64,000 bases of DNA, taken from the NCBI GenBank assembly GCA_049516595.1, contig JBEKSY010000005.1:1-64000 (forward strand). The letters run 5' to 3'. Positions 52,504 through 59,807 of the stretch are shown here, in pieces. The translations under genes were made by a program, and so were the position numbers. The notes beneath the pieces were generated by a model. The model did not search any database. It was not told where the DNA came from and worked only from the letters and a program-made list of their open reading frames with translations. Within the stretch, counting starts at the first letter, position 1. Every line of letters starts with the position of its first letter. Origin of the DNA: JBEKHT01 sp049516595. Lineage in GTDB: Bacteria; Chloroflexota; Anaerolineae; Anaerolineales; RBG-16-64-43.

Positions 52504-54060
52504 CTATCCGTTGAGGATACGGTCCGGGAGATAAACGCGGATTGCCGCCTCTCCGTTGACGGGGCACTTGTATTCGCAGATTCCACAGCCGATGCAGCGG
52601 TCGCGCAGGACTTCGGGTCTCTGGAGGACAACGGCGGTCCCGTCGGCGCGGGTCACCTCCGCCGTCTGGAGCACCACGGCTTTGTCCGGAATGGGGCACA
52701 TTTCCTGACACACGATGCATTCCATTCCGTCCGCCCAGACAATGCACCGATTCTTGTCAATGTAGGCCGAGCCGATCACCGCGGCTCGCTTTTCGTCGAG
52801 CGGAAGGGCGGGGATCGCCTGCGTGGGACAGGCTTGGCCACAAGCGTTGCAAGAGTAGTCGCAATACCCCAGACGGGGGATCAGGACCGGGGTCCAAAAT
52901 CCATCCAGCCCTGCTTGAGAAAGGGCGGGGTGGATCGCCCCGGTCGGGCAGGTGCGCGAGCAGATCCCACAACGGATACAGCGCTCGAGAAGGGTCGCTT
53001 CATCAACACCGGGGGGCCGGATCCGGTGAGCCGCAGGCGGTCTCGTCACCGACTCGGCATTCAGCAGGCTCACCCAGACTACCGCTGCCCCCAGGCTGAG
53101 CAGCACCTCTCTTCGCTTCGGGTCGTACTCCCGCCATGGGCTGATCGACAGTTCGGGCGTGAACCGAATCCCTCCCCGTGGGCACGCGGCCAGGCACTCC
53201 AGACACATCGTGCATTCGGAAGGATCGCTGCTAAAGTTGCGCTGGGGGTCGATCGTGCCCGTCGGGCAGACCCGGGCGCAAGCCGCGCACTGGTTGCACT
53301 CGCCGCTCACCTTGCGCCGCACGAGGGACACCTTGGCCATGAGCCCGAGCAATCCTCCCAGAGGACAAAGGTAGCGGCACCAGAAACGATGCGCGATGAC
53401 GTTGAGGCCGACAATGGCGGCGAAGACTCCGGCGAAAAGAAACACATCGGTGGCCGCTGTCGGTGTGATCGGAAGAATGGCTGGCCGGATCAAGCTGTCC
53501 AAGGCCGAGAGGGGGCCCTGAAAGATTGGCGCGGGATAGAGGAAGGCTTCCAGCCCCGTGACCAGACGGTCAAGGGCTGGCCAGACCGCGGTCGTGACGG
53601 TTCGGATAAGAATCGTGAGCGGGTCCAGAAAGGCGAGGGTTAGATTCCCGAGCAGGGCCGCGAGCAGAAGGGCGACCAGGAGAAGGTACTTGAAGAGGCG
53701 CCACCGCTCCGCCGGCCCTTCACTGCGATGGGCCAGTGAGCGAAACGAGAAGAAATCGAGAACCGTTCCCAGTGGGCAGAGCCACCCGCACCAAACTCGG
53801 CCCGCCAGCAAGGTCAGCAGCACCATCCCGAGGGACAGCAAGAGGCCAGGCACCAGGAACCGCCCAGCCAAGGAGGTCAGCAAGGAGGTGAGGGGATCCA
53901 GACGAATGGGGAGGTTGCCGATTTCCGGAGAAAGCAGGCCGCGTTTGGCCCCCACGATCAGGACCAGGAAGGCGAGGAAGACCGCGGCCTGAACGACCTG
54001 CCGAAGGATGAGCCAGTGGCGCGGTTTCCAGCGGCCCGGAGCGACCCTGCTAGGTGCCAA
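52504..54060 (-). CDS. membrane polyferredoxin with NapH-like core and six [4Fe-4S] motifs
   Basis: A 518-residue protein. Membrane helices fill about residues 15-245, with the paired motifs CGWLCPLG (about 92) and CRYLCPLG (about 229) of the NapH/NosR/CcoG-type family. Cys-rich motifs then follow: CNQCAACARVCPTG, CTMCLECLAACP, CIRCGICSRTCPTG, CDYSCNACGQACP, CIVWADGMECIVCQEMCP and CIGCGICEYKCP, enough for about six clusters. It would move electrons between membrane and cytoplasmic or external carriers; donor and acceptor are unknown. Its first codons overlap the end of the upstream DUF362 gene by 11 bases. Confidence 0.92.
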   Translation of the reverse strand: MAPSRVAPGRWKPRHWLILRQVVQAAVFLAFLVLIVGAKRGLLSPEIGNLPIRLDPLTSLLTSLAGRFLVPGLLLSLGMVLLTLLAGRVWCGWLCPLGTVLDFFSFRSLAHRSEGPAERWRLFKYLLLVALLLAALLGNLTLAFLDPLTILIRTVTTAVWPALDRLVTGLEAFLYPAPIFQGPLSALDSLIRPAILPITPTAATDVFLFAGVFAAIVGLNVIAHRFWCRYLCPLGGLLGLMAKVSLVRRKVSGECNQCAACARVCPTGTIDPQRNFSSDPSECTMCLECLAACPRGGIRFTPELSISPWREYDPKRREVLLSLGAAVVWVSLLNAESVTRPPAAHRIRPPGVDEATLLERCIRCGICSRTCPTGAIHPALSQAGLDGFWTPVLIPRLGYCDYSCNACGQACPTQAIPALPLDEKRAAVIGSAYIDKNRCIVWADGMECIVCQEMCPIPDKAVVLQTAEVTRADGTAVVLQRPEVLRDRCIGCGICEYKCPVNGEAAIRVYLPDRILNG

Positions 54061-55114
54061 CCGAGATCTCCTCGATCTTCAGGCTCGCCAGGTCGCTGCG
54101 ACCCAACCCCATGGCTTCGGCGGCGTCAATCCCTTCGTGGGCCCGAGCGAAGGCCAGCTGGTCGGCGGTGCGATTAGGGAATAGGCCCGTTGCGTAGGTG
54201 TCTGCCGCCACGATGTCGGCGCTCATGATGACGGTGCCCAATTCGAGCACGTCCGACAGGTAGGCCCCCTGCGGCCCATCCTTGACCAGGATTCTCACCG
54301 CATCGATCACGGTGAGCGAGGGGCGAATTCGGCCGGCAAGGTCGGCCAGCCTTTGGCCCATCCTTGCAGCTGCATCGACATGCATCACGGATCGATCCAA
54401 TATGGTTCCCATCAGATTCTTCATGCCCAAGGTCAGGCCAGCCGTGCTGTGATCTTTGGCGATGGGCACATTGATCAGGACGTCAGCATTCAGGATGTCA
54501 TCGAAGATCTGGCACGTGTGCAGGTCTTTGGCGGCGGGCAGATCGACCTTCACGAACTTATAGGAGGGCATATACTCCATCTCTCCCCCGGCCGCGACCA
54601 CTTGATCCTGGATCCCACTCTTAATGTAGGCGGTGGGAGCATCCCCTCCAAACGGGAAGTCCATGACGCGAACCCGAGAAGCCCCTGCCGCCCGGCATTG
54701 CCGCACGAGTTCACCCACCACCCACGGGTTGGTCGTGGCGGCGTAGTCGTAGGTGCGGTAGTTCACGCAAATGTTGGGCTTGATGATTACGTTCGCGCCT
54801 GGACGGACGAAGCGACTGGCCCCTCCGAGCGCGGAGAGCGCCCGCTGCACCATCGCTTCCGGCGTGCCGCCTCGGGCAACGACTAGGTCGGGCAGGGGCA
54901 CGGACGTGGCGGTCGCAGGAATCGGAGAAGGGACCGGGGAGGGAGGGGGGCCGACATGGCTGGCCAAGGAGGCGGTGGGCGCTGAACCAACGGCCGTGCG
55001 TGAAGGTGAGGGGGTGACCGCCTCTAGCGCGCTGCCCATTCTCGAGCAGGCGGCGCTGCCGACACCGAGTGCCAGGAGGCGCAGGAAGGTTCGACGTGGT
55101 ATCGATGTGGGCAT
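54050..55114 (-). CDS. exported DUF362-family protein with twin-arginine lipoprotein signal
   Basis: A 354-residue protein. The N-terminus has a Tat motif (RRTFLRLLALG) and a lipobox-like GSAAC (Cys near 23), so it is probably exported folded and lipid-anchored. A Pro/Ser/Thr linker (about 35-80) leads to the DUF362 domain, with IKPNICVNYR (about 113-122), NVPIAKDHSTAGLTLGMKNLMG (about 215-236, in outline) and DIVAADTYATGLF. DUF362 proteins often carry or sit next to iron-sulphur proteins, as here; function unproven. The ATG at 55114 has GGAGG 6 bases upstream, and the promoter at 55176-55204 excludes the longer frame. Confidence 0.9.
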   Translation of the reverse strand: MPTSIPRRTFLRLLALGVGSAACSRMGSALEAVTPSPSRTAVGSAPTASLASHVGPPPSPVPSPIPATATSVPLPDLVVARGGTPEAMVQRALSALGGASRFVRPGANVIIKPNICVNYRTYDYAATTNPWVVGELVRQCRAAGASRVRVMDFPFGGDAPTAYIKSGIQDQVVAAGGEMEYMPSYKFVKVDLPAAKDLHTCQIFDDILNADVLINVPIAKDHSTAGLTLGMKNLMGTILDRSVMHVDAAARMGQRLADLAGRIRPSLTVIDAVRILVKDGPQGAYLSDVLELGTVIMSADIVAADTYATGLFPNRTADQLAFARAHEGIDAAEAMGLGRSDLASLKIEEISVGT

Positions 55115-55175
55115 TTCTTGCCTCCAATCTCTCGCCCGCCCAAACCGGGCCTCGCCAAACCAGGGCGTTGGCCCG

Positions 55176-55204
55176 ATTATGCGGGGAAAGATGCTGGCGA
55201 ACAA
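55176..55204 (-). promoter_or_regulatory. promoter of the DUF362-polyferredoxin operon
   Basis: On the minus strand TTGTTC (55199-55204), a 17-base spacer and CATAAT (55176-55181), about 60 bases before the DUF362 start codon. Confidence 0.65.
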
Positions 55205-55478
55205 GTTGCGAATCTCACCTTCGGATGAGGAGGATGCTCGGCCAGGGCAGCCAATGGAAGGAGCTGCTCCTGAGTTTCAAGTCTCTCGAGGCGGGCAGGA
55301 GGATCCTGGCAGGGACCCGATTCCTCGTTTCTTGCGCCGCGGCTGAGGTTCCTTGTGGAGTCCCCTGGCGACACAAGGTTTAGGCACGGCGTGTGCAAGA
55401 TTCTCTTCGGGCGGAATACGGAATCTTCAGGGGTCAAAAGTTGCAGTGGGAGTACTGTTTCCCTGCGTCCCTGCAAAT

Positions 55479-55510
55479 TGTAATGATCCAGGGAACCAGC
55501 ATTGTATAAT
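55479..55510 (+). promoter_or_regulatory. promoter of the GTPase-partner operon
   Basis: A perfect TATAAT at 55505-55510 lies 33 bases before the first start codon. The nearest -35-like hexamer, TTGTAA at 55479-55484, is at 20 bases spacing, longer than ideal. Confidence 0.55.
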
Positions 55511-55542
55511 GCGGATTGCCCGCTCCGGCAGGCAGGTTTGCC

Positions 55543-56559
55543 ATGCCCACCATCCTCCAGCGCCTTTTCTCTAGACGATCGAAGAAGAAGTCCCCGGATC
55601 CGGTGCGTCCGACGGCCGAGGCGGTGACCATCCGCATTTCGGCAGCTACAATCGCGCTGCCGGGCCGTCTCCCCTCCGGTCCCCGCAAGCCAGCCCAGAG
55701 CGAGCCGCAACCGGAGGCGAGCAAAGCGAGGAGAGAAATCGAGACGGGCGACCAGGTGGTCAGCGAGTCGGTGCCGGGTGTTTCGGCGGGAGGCGAGACC
55801 GGTGACGGAAGGCTGCGCGAGGATGCGGGACCGGATTCGTCTGCCTCCGACTCCCTTCGGGGGGAGGAACCCATGCCCATTTCGGTACCGTCCCAGATCC
55901 CGTCGGGCAAGCCTGGCGAACCCGCGGAGCGCACTATCCTCTCCAGCCGGAGCGCAGCCCTCGCCGGAGCACGCGACTATCTGGAGAAGATCCAGGTCAA
56001 GGTCAACAAGCTGGCGGAGGAATTCGCTACGGGTTCCGTGAATCGGTTGCAGTTTCAAGAACTCTACGCTCACTACCAGCGGGAGAAACAGGCCGTCGAG
56101 ACATGGATGGAGAACGCGGTGGGTTCCGAGGACTGGCATGCGAAGGCCTTGGAAGGCAAGAGCATTCTCATCCGGCAGCAGCATGCCGCGCGCGTCTTGG
56201 GCTACGCCATCTACGAGAGTGAGACGGGAATGCCCTTGCAAACGATTGGGAAATTCGAGATTGATCCCGAAATAGTTGTCCCCATGCTTTCCTCCTATCG
56301 CTCCGCCACGAAAGAAATCTTCGGGGCGGGGATGCGTTCCACCCTCATTGAGGGTGGACAGTGGCTTTGCTTCGTGACCGGCGACCTCACCACGCTCATG
56401 GCCCTCTTCAGCAATGAACCTGCCGCGAAGCAGCTCCAGACGCTCGAGGAGATCCATCGGCTGTTTGAAAGAGCCAATCGCTACCTTCTCCATCGGCAGC
56501 CGGTGGATGCGGAAGCGCTCGTCCTACCACACATGTTCTACCTCGACGCGCCGCACTAG
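55543..56559 (+). CDS. hypothetical protein encoded with a Rab-like GTPase; possible roadblock/longin-like partner
   Basis: A 338-residue protein. Residues 1-20 are basic (LFSRRSKKK), about 20-125 are Pro/Ser/Glu-rich and probably disordered, about 130-195 are helical (EKIQVKVNKLAEEF ... HYQREKQAVETW), and about 200-320 form an alpha/beta domain (VLGYAIYESETGMP ... GQWLCFVTGD). The strand pattern of the last part recalls longin/roadblock-fold regulators of small GTPases, but I found no firm motif. It is 20 bases upstream of the GTPase gene, as MglB-type partners often are. The start at 55543 fits the AGGCAGG and the -10 box upstream. Confidence 0.7.
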   Translation: MPTILQRLFSRRSKKKSPDPVRPTAEAVTIRISAATIALPGRLPSGPRKPAQSEPQPEASKARREIETGDQVVSESVPGVSAGGETGDGRLREDAGPDSSASDSLRGEEPMPISVPSQIPSGKPGEPAERTILSSRSAALAGARDYLEKIQVKVNKLAEEFATGSVNRLQFQELYAHYQREKQAVETWMENAVGSEDWHAKALEGKSILIRQQHAARVLGYAIYESETGMPLQTIGKFEIDPEIVVPMLSSYRSATKEIFGAGMRSTLIEGGQWLCFVTGDLTTLMALFSNEPAAKQLQTLEEIHRLFERANRYLLHRQPVDAEALVLPHMFYLDAPH

Positions 56560-56579
56560 GCAGGAATCCAGGGGCGCAG

Positions 56580-57125
56580 ATGACATCCCCTCGAGCCCTG
56601 AAGGTGATATTCGCAGGAGATGGCGAGGTTGGCAAGACCTCGCTCATTCGACGACACTGCGAGGGCAGATTCGAGGTTTCGCGAATCGAAACTATCGGAG
56701 TAGACTTTCAAAGCAAGATGGTGATGCTCGCGACCGGACCCGTGAAGCTCTCCATTTGGGACATGGCAGGACAAGAAAGGTTTCAAGTCGTCCGGTCCGG
56801 ACTCTATCGAGGTAGCCGCTGCGCCGCGCTCGTCTTTGATGCGACAAAGCCGGAGAGCCTGGCCAACCTGACGCGGTGGAGGGACGAGATTCTTGCGGTT
56901 GTCCCCAGCCAGAGATTTGCGGTGGTTGCCAACAAAGTAGATCTTCTGCCAAGAAATGGACGTGGGCCGCAACCCTCCTGGGGTGGCCCGCCGAAGATCC
57001 CGCAGGCCCTCGACTATGCGGATTCCGTAGGTGCCGACTACCTGGAGACCAGCGCGCTGACGGGTGAGGGAGTGCTGAAGCTTTTTGAGACAATGGCGCG
57101 GCTCGCTCGCGGGACTCTCGGCTGA
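56580..57125 (+). CDS. Rab/Ras-like small GTPase
   Basis: A 181-residue protein that is essentially a single small-GTPase domain. G1 reads GDGEVGKTS (residues 13-21), G2 is Thr38 in ETIGVDF, G3 reads WDMAGQERF (60-68, Gln65 equivalent to Ras Gln61), G4 reads NKVD (118-121) and G5 ETSA (156-159). The TIGVDF and WDxAGQERF strings are the form seen in eukaryotic Rab proteins, closer than typical bacterial MglA. A Gly/Pro-rich insertion (about 126-139) follows G4. There is no C-terminal Cys for prenylation. It probably switches a cellular process through the partner encoded upstream; effectors are unknown. Confidence 0.93.
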   Translation: MTSPRALKVIFAGDGEVGKTSLIRRHCEGRFEVSRIETIGVDFQSKMVMLATGPVKLSIWDMAGQERFQVVRSGLYRGSRCAALVFDATKPESLANLTRWRDEILAVVPSQRFAVVANKVDLLPRNGRGPQPSWGGPPKIPQALDYADSVGADYLETSALTGEGVLKLFETMARLARGTLG

Positions 57126-57314
57126 ACCCGCAAGTGCTTGTCCCGTAACCCCAACCGGACCGCCCTGTGCCCACAGGGCCCCGTCTCGCCAGGCCGCACG
57201 TCGGCCTGGGACAGGATGCTTCTCGACCGGCGGAGCGGCATGAGCTCATCCAGACGGCTTCGAGGGGATCCGGCAAGAGCCGACCGGACGCTACGCACCC
57301 TGACGGGCCGTCGG

Positions 57315-57343
57315 TTGACCAGGGGCGACGGCCCTCCTATAAT
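57315..57343 (+). promoter_or_regulatory. strong promoter upstream of the MFS gene leader
   Basis: TTGACC (57315-57320), a 17-base spacer and a perfect TATAAT (57338-57343). Transcription from near 57350 leaves a leader of about 224 bases before the MFS start codon. Confidence 0.8.
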
Positions 57344-57349
57344 GTCGAG

Positions 57350-57573
57350 CGCCTCACACGAAGAATAAAATCCTTCCGAAGAAAGGGTCTGGCCGGGATC
57401 CTCTCCTGCCCCGGTTCTCCCAGGTTCGAGACGCGTGGGCACGATCCTGACGGATCCAACCCGTCGATAGTGCCCGGGGACCGGGTGGCACGCAGGGGAC
57501 CTAAGATCTCCTGGCCTGCTCGCAGGCTCAGCCCGGATGCTGCCGGGCTGAGCTGTGTCAGCGGTGGACAACA
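57350..57573 (+). ncRNA. structured 5' leader of the MFS transporter gene, unidentified
   Basis: A leader of about 224 bases with GC-rich complementary segments (for example GGCCGGGA with TCCTGCCCCGG near 57390-57420), ending in a perfect 11-base-pair hairpin, GCTCAGCCCGG / CCGGGCTGAGC at 57526-57553, 20 bases before the TTG start. No U-run follows the hairpin. I match it to no riboswitch class; it may be a cis-regulatory RNA or simply a GC-rich leader. The preceding stretch (57126-57314) holds no supported gene. Confidence 0.45.
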
Positions 57574-58857
57574 TTGCGGTTTCCTAATCTCTCCCTTGCA
57601 CCTGCCGAGGCCTCGCCAAAGCAGAAACGAAATTTCCTCCTCGTCCAGTTTGATGCCGTGGGGGTTGGTTTGGCGACCGCGGCGGCACCCTTCCTGCCTG
57701 TCTTCCTCGCCCGCCTGGGGGCCTCCAACCTGCAGGTGGGCCTCCTCACATCAATGCCCGCGATCACCGGGCTCCTGCTTGGAATTGCGGCTGGGCACTT
57801 CCTTCAGCAGCAGCGGAATTCCACTCACTGGTACGGCCTCACCCGCTTGCTATCAACGATGGGCTATGCCGCCACTGGAGTGTTGCCCTTTCTTGTGCCA
57901 CGTGAGCACCTGGTCCTGGCCATTCTCGGGGTCTGGGCGGTAGTAACCCTGCCACAGACGGTGGTCAGCGTGGCATTCAACGTGGTCATGAATGCCGTCG
58001 CGGGTTCGGGCGGAAGATACGACTTGCTGAGTCGGCGTTGGTCTATCCTCGGCCTGACCACGACCCTTGGAATTGCTGGCGTGGGAGGGCTGCTCGACCG
58101 GATCGGCTTCCCGTTCAACTACCAACTGGCTTTTCTCTTGCTGTCGATTGGGGGTCTGGTCAGCTATTACTTCTCGGAACGGATCGAGCTCGAGGAACCC
58201 CCAAGACAGCCTTCGCCCGGGGAGCGTACAGGCTTACGAAACCGCCTCCGCAATTTGTTCTCTCTGGTGAAAGGAGAACAGCCATTTGTTCAGTTCAACG
58301 CGCGGCGCTTCGTCTACTTGTGTGGGACAGCCCTAGCCACCCCCCTTTTCCCCCTGTACTATGTTCGCACCGTACAGGCCAGCGACGCGTGGATCGGCGT
58401 GATCAACACGGCCCAGTCCGCCGTTCTGTTCGTGGCTTACTTGTATTGGGCGCGCCAGTCGCGGAGAAGGGGCACGCGCTTCGTGTTGCTGGTCACCTCC
58501 CTTGCTCTCGCGGTCTATCCGGCCTTGACGGCCTTGACGGTAAACGTGGGCCTCGTGGCGGCTTACGCGGGACTCTCCGGGGTGTTTCAAGCTGGACAGG
58601 ACTTGGTCTTTTTCGATGAGTTGATGTCGACCGTTCCATTCGAACACGCCCCCACCTTCGTTGCCGTCGCGCAGACCCTGCAGTATGTGGCTACGTTCCT
58701 CGGCCCCATCGCCGGCACGGCCCTTTCCGATTGGATCGGCATTGGTGGAGGTTTGTGGGTGAGCTCGGGGCTCCGCCTGGCGGGGTTCAGCCTCCTGGCC
58801 CTGGGGGGCTGGCGCATTCCGGTCCGCGCTGCGACGCAAGCCAGCAAAAACGGATGA
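57574..58857 (+). CDS. major facilitator superfamily transporter
   Basis: A 427-residue membrane protein with 11-12 predicted helices. The first loop has FLARLGASNLQVGLLTSMP (about residues 48-66), and the central cytoplasmic loop (about 200-240, SERIELEEPPRQPSPGERTG) divides two six-helix halves, as in MFS carriers. I cannot name the substrate; the closest general resemblance is to uncharacterised MFS proteins of Chloroflexota. The TTG start has only a weak GGTGG upstream, and no better start exists before the first helix. The gene has its own strong promoter and a long leader. Confidence 0.85.
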   Translation: MRFPNLSLAPAEASPKQKRNFLLVQFDAVGVGLATAAAPFLPVFLARLGASNLQVGLLTSMPAITGLLLGIAAGHFLQQQRNSTHWYGLTRLLSTMGYAATGVLPFLVPREHLVLAILGVWAVVTLPQTVVSVAFNVVMNAVAGSGGRYDLLSRRWSILGLTTTLGIAGVGGLLDRIGFPFNYQLAFLLLSIGGLVSYYFSERIELEEPPRQPSPGERTGLRNRLRNLFSLVKGEQPFVQFNARRFVYLCGTALATPLFPLYYVRTVQASDAWIGVINTAQSAVLFVAYLYWARQSRRRGTRFVLLVTSLALAVYPALTALTVNVGLVAAYAGLSGVFQAGQDLVFFDELMSTVPFEHAPTFVAVAQTLQYVATFLGPIAGTALSDWIGIGGGLWVSSGLRLAGFSLLALGGWRIPVRAATQASKNG

Positions 58858-59059
58858 CACCCTCGGGGACGGCATTCGACCCCCCATGCCTCTGGCCCTC
58901 CGGGGGCAGGAAGGCGGCCCAACCGAGGCGCGGGATCGGAAATCCACTGAGATCGCGCCCCGTTGCGTAGGGTCTGCCACCCAGGCGGAGCGCCGTGGGA
59001 GGGAGCCGTCAACCATCGACTCCGGCCGTGGACCTTCCGGTCAACGATGAGTTCCTGGA

Positions 59060-59617
59060 TCAGCAGGCGTCCTGGGGCTCGGAGCGGCTTGCGCCTGGGT
59101 GGTTCTCTCTTCCAGAATCTTCGAGGTCGCTTGAGGGATTACTGGGCAATAGTTGTTGAAGCAGCCTCTGCAGCAAGTCGATGGCCGCCTCGACCGGAGG
59201 GCTCAGGGTGGCGCCGACGACTGTTGCGAGGGGCTGCACTCCCAGGAGAAAAACTTCCGCGTGGGTCTCGCTCTGGATGAAACGAGCAGAGAGGCTTAGG
59301 CTGGCACTGTGTGTGGACAGAGCCGTCCCGCCGAGGTCGTCCGCCTCAACGATCGCCACATCCCCGGGTTGGAGGCCCAATTCCACCGCATCGACGATCA
59401 TCACCACCTGAGGATCGGCGGCCACGACCGTGCCCAGATAGTTCTCGGGGACCTCCTCCGCATTTATGACGGTCGCGCGCACATTGCCCTGCAACCGTTT
59501 CACCAGGGACGGTCCGAAGCCGTCGTCACCGCGCAATGGGTTGCCGACACCCAAGATCACGGCCTTCCTGGCCTCGAGCCTGTTGCGCAGGGCCTCCAGT
59601 ATACCGGTGCCGGTCAT
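59060..59617 (-). CDS. hydrogenase maturation protease (HycI/HyaD family)
   Basis: A 185-residue endopeptidase that removes the C-terminal tail of a [NiFe] hydrogenase large subunit after nickel insertion. GVGNPLRGDDGFGPS (about residues 24-38), VMIVDAVELG (about 71-80) and STHSASLSL (about 100-108) supply the Asp, Asp and His of the nickel-sensing site. The start at 59617 is preferred, because the frame up to 59758 adds about 47 residues with no family match; AAAGG is a weak ribosome site. It is the last gene of a cluster of membrane subunits, which points to a membrane-bound hydrogenase. Confidence 0.9.
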   Translation of the reverse strand: MTGTGILEALRNRLEARKAVILGVGNPLRGDDGFGPSLVKRLQGNVRATVINAEEVPENYLGTVVAADPQVVMIVDAVELGLQPGDVAIVEADDLGGTALSTHSASLSLSARFIQSETHAEVFLLGVQPLATVVGATLSPPVEAAIDLLQRLLQQLLPSNPSSDLEDSGRENHPGASRSEPQDAC

Positions 59618-59807
59618 GCCTTTGTGGAAAGAGGCGAACAGGCAAGATCTACGAGTCTCACCTGCTACAACCCTCTCGATCGCCTTGGTCGACTGGTCGA
59701 GGGGGACCCGAAGGGGGGCCTTTGGTTTCTCAACCTCCCGCGAAGGTTCAACGGCCACTTCGCAGAGGCTCCGACTGGAGCCACGGCTTGAAGTGATCGT
59801 GGGTCGT

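Larger units (their letters stand above)
55115..55542. other. divergent intergenic region, DUF362 operon / GTPase operon
   Basis: Contains promoters for both directions (55176-55204 minus; 55479-55510 plus). Between them I see no supported gene or RNA; the long minus-strand frame 55177-56493 is antisense to the next gene and is rejected. Confidence 0.6.

Noticed and set aside
51549..52631. 360-codon open frame on the minus strand
   Set aside because: It overlaps the GH38 alpha-mannosidase, which has clear catalytic motifs, and shows no domain of its own.
55177..56493. 438-codon open frame on the minus strand
   Set aside because: It is antisense to the GTPase-partner gene and to promoters on both strands; composition is Arg/Leu/Gly-rich with no recognisable domain.
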